Shown here in pieces: positions 5,791-10,414 of a DNA stretch of 10,414 nt. Where the stretch lies: the NCBI GenBank assembly GCA_034434335.1, contig DAOTZS010000259.1:1-10414 (forward strand), read 5' to 3'. The notes below the pieces were generated by a model that saw nothing but the letters and a program-made list of their open reading frames with translations, had not been told where the DNA came from and searched no databases. The translations under genes and the position numbers were made by a program. Source of the DNA: DAOTZS01 sp034434335. Lineage in GTDB: Bacteria > Chloroflexota > Anaerolineae > CG2-30-64-16. Position 1 is the stretch's first letter. Every line of letters begins with the position of its first letter.

Positions 5791-6975
5791 GTGCTTGTTA
5801 TTGGGGTGGATGCCAGCCGGGCTACGCTTGGCCGCAGGAGCGGGACCGAGAATTACTCTCTTCACCTGATCCGAGGCCTGATCGGGCTGGGAACGGGCCA
5901 TCATCTGCGGCTCTATACCAACGGCCAGCCACGGCCTGGCCTGTTCTGGGAGGGTACCAGGCCCAAGGGGGTAGAGGTGCGCTCCCTTCCCTTCCCGCGG
6001 CTGTGGACCCATGTGCGGCTGAGCATCGAGATGTTCAGCCGGCCTCCGGATGTGCTCTTTGTGCCCGCTCACGTGCTGCCGCTGATTCACCCTCGCCGCA
6101 GCGTGGTCACGGTGCACGACCTGGGCTATCTGTACTACCCAGATGCGCATCGGCCGGCCGACCAGTGCTATCTGCGCTGGTCTACGGGCTGGAGCGCTCG
6201 CCATGCCAGCGCCTTGCTGGCTGACTCGGCAGCCACGAAAGCAGATCTGGTGCGGGCTTACGGGGTGGATCCGGACAGGGTGCACGTTGTGTATCTGGGC
6301 CGAGATGAGGGCTTAGCTCCGGTGAGAGACCCTGGCCGGCTGGCCGCCGTGCGAGAGCATTACGGCATCGGGGGAGATTATCTGCTCTACCTGGGCACGC
6401 TGCAGCCGCGCAAGAATCTGGCGCGGCTGATTGAGGCTTTTGGCCGGTTGGCCGGCCAGCCGGCCCTGGAAGGAGTGCAACTGGTCCTGGCTGGCAAGCC
6501 CGGCTGGGATTACCATGCCCTGGCCGCGCTGGTCACCCGTCTTGGCCTGGCCAGCCGGGTCCTTTTCCCTGGGTACGTCGCCGAAACCGATCTGGCCGCG
6601 CTGCTGAGCGGCGCCATCGCTTTTGTCTTCCCTTCCCTGTACGAGGGTTTTGGCCTCCCCGTGCTGGAGGCTCAGGCGTGCGGAGTTCCTGTCATGACCA
6701 GCAACAACTCTTCTCTGCCGGAAGTGGCTGGCGATGCCGCTTTATTCGTGGATCCCCATGATGTGGATGCCATCGCGGCAGCCATGTACAGGCTGGTGAC
6801 CGATGAGGGGCTGCGCGCGGAACTGGTGCGCCGCGGCCTGGAAAACGTCAAGCGCTTCTCGTGGGAGAAGTGTGCCCGCGAGACGCTGGCTGTGCTGGAG
6901 GCAGTGGCCAGCGGCCAGGGGCCAGATAGCCAGAGCGATAGAAGGGGGCGGGTTGGCCGCGGGAGCCACAGGTAG
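5791..6975 (+). CDS. GT4-family (GT-B fold) glycosyltransferase
   Basis: This 394-residue protein is a retaining glycosyltransferase of the group 1 type. The N-terminal Rossmann domain opens with VIGVDASRATLGRRSGTENY and contains the acceptor-side motif VTVHDLGYL. The C-terminal donor domain starts at LYLGTLQPRKNL (199-210), whose R207 and K208 are expected to contact the sugar-nucleotide phosphates. It continues to the family signature FPSLYEGFGLPVLEA with the E-x7-E pair E285 and E293, then SLPEVAGDAALFVDP. The last ~20 residues are polar and probably disordered. GTG 5791 is preceded by GAGGGG at a good distance. It lacks membrane segments and would act at the inner face, adding hexose or mannose to a lipid-linked or polysaccharide acceptor. 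Donor and acceptor are unknown. The next gene starts six bases on. Confidence 0.9.
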   Translation: MLVIGVDASRATLGRRSGTENYSLHLIRGLIGLGTGHHLRLYTNGQPRPGLFWEGTRPKGVEVRSLPFPRLWTHVRLSIEMFSRPPDVLFVPAHVLPLIHPRRSVVTVHDLGYLYYPDAHRPADQCYLRWSTGWSARHASALLADSAATKADLVRAYGVDPDRVHVVYLGRDEGLAPVRDPGRLAAVREHYGIGGDYLLYLGTLQPRKNLARLIEAFGRLAGQPALEGVQLVLAGKPGWDYHALAALVTRLGLASRVLFPGYVAETDLAALLSGAIAFVFPSLYEGFGLPVLEAQACGVPVMTSNNSSLPEVAGDAALFVDPHDVDAIAAAMYRLVTDEGLRAELVRRGLENVKRFSWEKCARETLAVLEAVASGQGPDSQSDRRGRVGRGSHR

Positions 6976-6981
6976 ACTACC

Positions 6982-7752
6982 ATGTTGGCGAATGGCGAGG
7001 AGCAGTCCAGGCCTCCATGGGTGCGCATCCTGGGCGTGCGGGTGGACGCCCTGACCTATGATGATCTCCTGCGCTATGTGGGCCAGTTCATCGCCAGCGG
7101 CCTGCCCCACCAGATTGCCACTGTCAACCCAGAGTTTGTGATGGAGGCGCGGCGCAACCCCGCGTTTCGCGCCGTACTGGAGCAGGCTGACCTGTGCCTG
7201 GCCGATGGGGTGGGGCTGCTATGGGCGGCCCGGCGCCAGGGGCAGGTCCTGCCCGAGCGGGTCACCGGCTCTGATAGCGTGCCGTTGATCGCCAGGCGGG
7301 CAGCAGAGGCCGGCTGGCGGCTGTTCTTGCTGGGCGCAGGGCCGGGGGTGGCTGAGGCCGCGGCCAGGATTCTGAGCAGCCGCTACCCCGGATTGCAGGT
7401 GGTCGGCACGTTCGCGGGCTCGCCGGCCGATGAGGAGGCGCAGGGGATCATCGCTCGCATCCGCCAGGCGCGGCCTGATGTGCTGTTCGTAGCTTACGGT
7501 GCACCGGCCCAGGACCTGTGGATTGCCCGCCATCGGGAGGCCCTGGGTGTGCCGGTCATGATGGGGGTGGGCGGCGCCTTCGACCACATCGCCGGGGTGC
7601 GGCGGCGTGCGCCCCTCTGGGTGCAAAGGCTAAACCTGGAGTGGCTCTTCCGGCTGATCACGCAGCCCTGGCGCTGGCGCCGACAGTTGGCGCTCCCTCA
7701 GTTTGCCTGGCTGGTGCTGACAGCTCGGACAGCCCGCGCGAAGGAAGGCTGA
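6982..7752 (+). CDS. WecG/TagA/CpsF-family (GT26) glycosyltransferase
   Basis: This 256-residue protein carries the GT26 core: ILGVRVDALTYDDLL, then TVNPEFVMEA with T47 and N49, then ADLCLADGVGLLWAAR with D75, LFLLGAGPGVAEAAA, and GAPAQDLWIARH. In TagA the equivalent Thr and Asp are catalytic. Characterised members transfer ManNAc(A) from UDP to a lipid-linked GlcNAc (teichoic-acid linkage unit, enterobacterial common antigen); other members make capsule or exopolysaccharide. The C-terminal region, LNLEWLFRLITQPWRWRRQ, is basic and aromatic and fits peripheral membrane docking. ATG 6982 has only a weak AGGT-like site and sits six bases after the GT4 stop, implying coupling. It probably works on the same undecaprenyl- or dolichyl-type carrier as its neighbours. 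Exact sugar unknown. Confidence 0.92.
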   Translation: MLANGEEQSRPPWVRILGVRVDALTYDDLLRYVGQFIASGLPHQIATVNPEFVMEARRNPAFRAVLEQADLCLADGVGLLWAARRQGQVLPERVTGSDSVPLIARRAAEAGWRLFLLGAGPGVAEAAARILSSRYPGLQVVGTFAGSPADEEAQGIIARIRQARPDVLFVAYGAPAQDLWIARHREALGVPVMMGVGGAFDHIAGVRRRAPLWVQRLNLEWLFRLITQPWRWRRQLALPQFAWLVLTARTARAKEG

Positions 7753-7767
7753 GGTGGAGGGTGTGCT

Positions 7768-8253
7768 TTGGGCCAGGTACTGACACTGCCAGACGCGCTG
7801 AGGTGGCGACACGAACAGAGGGCAGCCGGTCGCACGGTGGCGATGACCAACGGCCATTTCGACCTCTTGCACGTCGGGCATGTGCGCTATCTGCAGGCCG
7901 CCCGGCAACTGGCCGATGCCTTGCTTGTCGGCCTGAACAGCGATGCCTCCACCGCCGCCCGCAAACCAGGCCGGCCGATTGTGCCCCAGGAGGACAGGGC
8001 CGAGCTGCTGGCTGCCCTGGGATGCGTGGATGTAGTGGTGATCTTCGACGAACTGACCGCCGAGGGACTGGTGGAGGCACTGCGCCCTGACATCTACGTG
8101 AAAGGGGGCGACTGGAACCGGCCCGGCGGCCCGCGGCCGCCCGAGGCCCAGGTGGTGACCCGCTACGGCGGCCGTGTGGTCTTCCTGCCTTACCTCCCCG
8201 ACCATTCTACATCGGCGATTATACAGCGTATTCGCGCGCTGCCGGACGGCTGA
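7768..8253 (+). CDS. rfaE2: HldE-C/RfaE2-type adenylyltransferase (heptose-1-phosphate or related sugar/alcohol phosphate)
   Basis: This 161-residue cytidylyltransferase-fold enzyme has the catalytic HxGH at 35-38 (NGHFDLLHVGHVRYL), a GLNSDAS motif near 53, IVPQEDRAELLAALGCVD, and the KGGDW segment around 112. It ends in the STSAII-x-RIR tail typical of the heptose-1-phosphate adenylyltransferase domain. Family members join ATP or CTP to a phosphorylated sugar or alcohol, giving for example ADP-heptose. The kinase half (HldE-N/RfaE1) is absent from this protein and from the window. The start is TTG 7768, chosen because GGAGGG lies seven bases upstream and the spacing from wecG is then 15 bases. 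The usual NGCFD reads NGHFD here. Heptose specificity is inferred from similarity only; glycerol-phosphate-type substrates remain possible. Confidence 0.85.
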   Translation: MGQVLTLPDALRWRHEQRAAGRTVAMTNGHFDLLHVGHVRYLQAARQLADALLVGLNSDASTAARKPGRPIVPQEDRAELLAALGCVDVVVIFDELTAEGLVEALRPDIYVKGGDWNRPGGPRPPEAQVVTRYGGRVVFLPYLPDHSTSAIIQRIRALPDG

Positions 8254-8263
8254 AGGCCGTCCG
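8243..8263 (+). other. Hairpin spanning the stop codon of the adenylyltransferase gene
   Basis: CGGACGGC (8243-8250) faces GCCGTCCG (8256-8263), a perfect eight-base stem. The five-base loop TGAAG contains the stop codon. No T-tract follows, so a classic intrinsic terminator is unlikely; it may slow ribosomes, protect the upstream mRNA or tune expression of murJ, which starts 30 bases later. Confidence 0.6.
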
Positions 8264-8293
8264 CCTGCTTGGCCTGCAGCTAGAAGCACGACC

Positions 8294-9916
8294 ATGGCAT
8301 CATGGAAGCCTGACCAGGCGGATCCACCATCGCAAGGTGTTGAGGCTGCTGTCCAACGGCCGGCCAGCCTGGCGCGGTCGGCGGGCATCCTCAGCCTTGG
8401 CAACATCGCCAGCCGGCTGATCGGCCTGGCGCGCGAGTCGGTGATTTCGGGCTATTTCGGCTCCAGCGGCGAGCTCAGCGCCTTCAACCTGGCGGCACGC
8501 GTGCCCACCATGATCTATGATCTGCTGGTGGGGGGCATGCTGAGCGCTGCGCTGGTGCCCGTTTTCAGCGACTACGCCCGCCCCGAACGACGCCATGAGT
8601 TCGGCCAGGTGGCCAGCGCGATGCTGAGCCTGATCGCGGTGGTCATGGCGGCCGTGGTGCTGGTGCTGGAGCTGATGGCCGGGCCGGTGGCAGCCATCCT
8701 GGGAGATTTCGCGGACCCGGCGCTGCAGGGTGTGCTGGCGCGTTCGCTACAGGTGATCGCGCCAGCTGTGTTGCTCTTTGGCCTGTCGGGCGGTGTCACC
8801 GCGCTGTTGTATGCGCTAAAGCGGTTCAACTATGCGGCAGCCGGCGCAGCAGTCTTCAACCTGGGGATTGTGATTGCCACGCCCTTGCTGGCACCCGCGA
8901 TCCAGGTTTACGCGTTGCCGCTGGGGATCGTCCTGGGCAGCCTGCTGCAATTGGGGATCATGATACCTGGCCTGCGCCGCATACGGCTGGGCTTCTCGCT
9001 GGCCTGGGGCCACCCCGGGGTGCGCCGCATCCTGCACCTTTACCTGCCGATCGCCTTGGGGTTGATTGTCACTCAGGTCCAGGTCGTGGTGGATGGCCGA
9101 TGGGCTTCGGCTACCGGCGAGCAAAGCGTGAGCTGGATGCGCTACGCCACCACGCTGATCCAGATGCCGCTGGGGCTGGTGCCGGTGGCGGTATCGCTGG
9201 CCGCGCTGCCCACCCTGTCGCAGCGGGCCGCCGAGGGCGACTGGGAGGGCTTCCGCAGCCTCCTGGGCCGTGGCCTGCGGCTGGTGCTCCTCCTGTTGAT
9301 CCCGGCGACGGTTGGGCTCGCCGCGCTGGCCGAACCGGTGATCAGGCTGCTGTTTGAGCATGGCCAGTTTGGCCCTGCGGATACGGCCATGACCGCGTTG
9401 GCGCTGCGCCTGTATCTGCTGGGGCTGCTGTTTGCGGGGGTGGATTTCCTGCTGAACTACACCTTCTATGCCCGGCAGGATACCCTGACCCCTGCCACAG
9501 TGGGTGTGGTGGCTGTAGGGTTCTACTTCCTGGCCGCGTGGAATCTGAAGGGGCCGTTGGGGTTCCTGGGGCTGGTGCTGGCCGATTCGGTAAAGCAGGC
9601 CGGCCACGCCCTGCTCATGACCGTTCTCCTCCTGCAGAGCATTGGTCGGCTGCGAGGCCAGCGGGTATTGCAGACCGGCTTGAAGGCCAGCCTGGCGGCC
9701 GCGGCAATGGCTGGCGCGGTATGGTGGCTGGCGCGCGGGCTGGCAGCCGCACTGCCGGCGGGATTTCTGAGCGAGCTGGCCGTGGTGACGCTCTGTGGAG
9801 GGGTGGGGGCCGGGCTTTACATGGCAGGATTGTGGCTGTTGAGGGTGGAGGAGCTGACCGGGCTGCCGTTAAGGCTCGGCAGATGGAGAGTTGTGCCCTG
9901 GTGCCGCACCCGGTAG
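8294..9916 (+). CDS. murJ: MurJ/MviN-family lipid-linked oligosaccharide flippase
   Basis: This 540-residue polytopic membrane protein has roughly 13-14 hydrophobic segments, as expected for the MOP-superfamily MurJ fold. It would turn lipid II or another lipid-linked sugar across the cytoplasmic membrane. Residues 1-25 are a polar cytosolic leader. The first segment, SAGILSLGNIASRLIGLARES, is diagnostic, and R41 and R47 align with E. coli R18 and R24. Next come GELSAFNLAARVPTMIYDLLVGG and the ALVPVFSDY turn. By eye, S62 aligns with E. coli D39, and Y75/D76 with the R52 area, so two cavity charges are substituted. ATG 8294 was chosen over the frame opening at 8174, because that extension overlaps the preceding gene and shows no family similarity. 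The ribosome site is weak. Upstream glycosyltransferases suggest the cargo may be their product. Confidence 0.92.
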   Translation: MASWKPDQADPPSQGVEAAVQRPASLARSAGILSLGNIASRLIGLARESVISGYFGSSGELSAFNLAARVPTMIYDLLVGGMLSAALVPVFSDYARPERRHEFGQVASAMLSLIAVVMAAVVLVLELMAGPVAAILGDFADPALQGVLARSLQVIAPAVLLFGLSGGVTALLYALKRFNYAAAGAAVFNLGIVIATPLLAPAIQVYALPLGIVLGSLLQLGIMIPGLRRIRLGFSLAWGHPGVRRILHLYLPIALGLIVTQVQVVVDGRWASATGEQSVSWMRYATTLIQMPLGLVPVAVSLAALPTLSQRAAEGDWEGFRSLLGRGLRLVLLLLIPATVGLAALAEPVIRLLFEHGQFGPADTAMTALALRLYLLGLLFAGVDFLLNYTFYARQDTLTPATVGVVAVGFYFLAAWNLKGPLGFLGLVLADSVKQAGHALLMTVLLLQSIGRLRGQRVLQTGLKASLAAAAMAGAVWWLARGLAAALPAGFLSELAVVTLCGGVGAGLYMAGLWLLRVEELTGLPLRLGRWRVVPWCRTR

Positions 9917-9955
9917 GGACGACCACAGGGATTGTCCCATACGCATCAAGTTAGC
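9911..9955 (-). repeat. TTGATGCC-tagged palindromic unit, copy 1 (reverse orientation)
   Basis: On the minus strand this reads a TAACTTGATGCGTATGGG tag (9953-9936) leading into a palindrome: GGGACGA (9916-9922) faces TTGTCCC (9932-9938) with one G-T pair. It ends in TACCG, like copies 2 and 3. The palindrome overlaps the murJ stop codon, so it could also act as the 3' hairpin of that transcript. Confidence 0.65.
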
Positions 9956-9965
9956 GAGGCCAGCC

Positions 9966-10048
9966 GTAGGGGCAGGGCTTGTCCCTGCCCCAGGGGGCGA
10001 CCACAAGGGTCGCCCCTACAAGTCCCTGCCCCAATAGGCATCAATTTA
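9966..10048 (-). repeat. TTGATGCC-tagged palindromic unit, copy 2 (reverse orientation, double hairpin)
   Basis: The minus strand carries the tag TAAATTGATGCCTATTGGG (10048-10030), followed by nested palindromes. GGGGCAGGG (9969-9977) faces CCCTGCCCC (9983-9991) over CTTGT. GGGGCGACC (9994-10002) faces GGTCGCCCC (10008-10016) over ACAAG. The left arm 9969-9982 can instead pair with 10018-10032 around the second hairpin, with one extra base. The unit ends in TACGG. It is longer than the other copies. Confidence 0.7.
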
Positions 10049-10072
10049 TGGGACGGGCGATTGGAAATCGCA

Positions 10073-10107
10073 CCGGGTAGCCGAAGGCAATGCCTTCGGC
10101 TACCCGG
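10073..10107. repeat. 35-base perfect palindrome between the two repeat orientations
   Basis: CCGGGTAGCCGAAGGCA (10073-10089) is the exact reverse complement of 10091-10107, with one central A. As RNA it would form a ~16-pair stem with a tiny loop. No T-tract follows. It sits between the reverse copies (1, 2) and forward copies (3, 4) of the tagged repeat. Confidence 0.8.
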
Positions 10108-10146
10108 ATACGGGCTGGGAGAACATGCGGACGGGACCTATGACCG

Positions 10147-10189
10147 TTAACTTGATGCCCATAGGACGACCACGGGGGTTGCCCCTACC
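10147..10189 (+). repeat. TTGATGCC-tagged palindromic unit, copy 3 (forward orientation)
   Basis: The tag TTAACTTGATGCCCATAGG (10147-10165) leads into an imperfect palindrome, GACGACC-type left arm facing GGTTGCCCC (10178-10186), and ends in TACCG as copy 1 does. The arms have diverged and no longer pair fully. Confidence 0.65.
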
Positions 10190-10190
10190 G

Positions 10191-10232
10191 CTAAACTTGA
10201 TGCCTATGGGGCAGGGGTGGTTCCTGCCCCAT
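10191..10232 (+). repeat. TTGATGCC-tagged palindromic unit, copy 4 (forward orientation)
   Basis: The tag TAAACTTGATGCCTATGGGG (10192-10211) overlaps a perfect ten-base stem: ATGGGGCAGG (10206-10215) faces CCTGCCCCAT (10223-10232) over GGTGGTT. It follows copy 3 almost directly in the same orientation. The stem sequence resembles the GGGGCAGGG arm of copy 2. Confidence 0.7.
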
Positions 10233-10244
10233 GACAACTGCAGG

Positions 10245-10293
10245 GGTTGCCATATGGATGGCGAAATGTCGGGCAACCACGGAGGGTTGTCCC
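10245..10293. repeat. GGTTGCC/GGCAACC palindrome remnants without the tag
   Basis: GGTTGCC (10245-10251) faces GGCAACC (10272-10278). The latter can also pair imperfectly with GGTTGTCCC (10285-10293), followed by TAC. The arms resemble the palindrome halves of the tagged units, but no TTGATGCC tag is attached. It ends about 25 bases before the next start codon. Outside the listed repeats, 9917-10317 shows no gene. Confidence 0.5.
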
Positions 10294-10317
10294 TACGTGT
10301 CCGGGAGAAGAGGACAG

Positions 10318-10414
10318 ATGCCCACTCTGACTACTATCATCGGCAGCTTCCTGGGCGCCCTGGCCGCCGGGGTGGGCCAGGAGGTCGCCGCCGACCTGCT
10401 GAAAGAACGCACCA
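10318..10414 (+). CDS. Unrecognised protein, N-terminal 32 residues (runs off the right edge)
   Basis: An ATG at 10318 opens a frame that stays open to the window edge, preceded by GGGAGAAG at 10303-10310 with seven bases of spacing, a good ribosome site. The visible product begins with a threonine-rich start, then a glycine/alanine hydrophobic stretch (IIGSFLGALAAGVG, residues 7-20), then an acidic-basic helix (QEVAADLLKERT). It could be a membrane anchor or a glycine-rich helix; too little is present to name a family. No clear promoter was found in the repeat-filled region upstream. Confidence 0.55.
   Translation, partial: MPTLTTIIGSFLGALAAGVGQEVAADLLKERT

Noticed and set aside
5119..6285. 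388-codon minus-strand frame opposite tsaC and the GT4 gene
   Set aside because: It spans two recognisable plus-strand genes and reads as Gln/Arg/His-rich antisense sequence.
8174..8293. Upstream extension of murJ
   Set aside because: It overlaps the 3' end of the adenylyltransferase gene and does not resemble MurJ N-termini.
8816..9607. Minus-strand frame opposite murJ
   Set aside because: It is Gln/Arg/His-rich, as expected from the complement of hydrophobic Leu/Val codons.
9932..10150. Small plus-strand frame of 72 codons in the repeat region
   Set aside because: It is encoded entirely by palindromic repeats, with no ribosome site and no recognisable product.
9911..10293. CRISPR array
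   Set aside because: Copies occur in both orientations at irregular spacing with diverged palindromes, and no cas genes are present.

Overview
The window looks like a high-GC bacterial chromosome segment, most likely Chloroflexota (Anaerolineae-like). This rests on remembered resemblance of several proteins and on the style of the palindromic intergenic repeats, not on a phylogenetic marker, so it is moderate-confidence inference. No rRNA, tRNA, CRISPR array or complete mobile element was seen. All genes read rightward except a truncated one at the left edge.

Layout: (1) 1-540, minus strand: the N-terminal part of a secreted M14 zinc carboxypeptidase that runs off the window. (2) 541-857: divergent intergenic region with two similar extended -10 promoters facing outward around a cluster of GGGCT/AGCCC palindromes. 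(3) 858-3561: a PRPP-dependent phosphoribosyltransferase, then prfA (release factor 1) and prmC (methyltransferase for the release-factor GGQ glutamine). A 157-base stretch with potential for several hairpins lies between prfA and the PrmC core. (4) 3590-4050: a RelB/Phd-like antitoxin and RelE/ParE-like toxin pair, clearly lower in G+C than its neighbours. (5) 4230-9916: a tightly spaced run of HAD phosphatase, TsaC/YwlC-type threonylcarbamoyl-AMP synthase, GT4 glycosyltransferase, WecG/TagA/CpsF glycosyltransferase, HldE-C/RfaE2-type nucleotidyltransferase and a MurJ-family flippase. (6) 9917-10317: a gene-free stretch packed with palindromes, including four copies of a TTGATGCC-tagged unit ordered left-left-right-right around a 35-base palindrome. 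(7) 10318-10414: the start of an unrecognised gene.

Functionally, prfA and prmC form a translation-termination pair. The second block combines a tRNA t6A enzyme with genes that would make and export lipid-linked envelope glycans: nucleotide-sugar precursor synthesis, two glycosyl transfers and lipid flipping. The least explained elements are the possible structured RNA ahead of prmC, the oriented repeat array after murJ, and family-residue substitutions in PrmC and MurJ.
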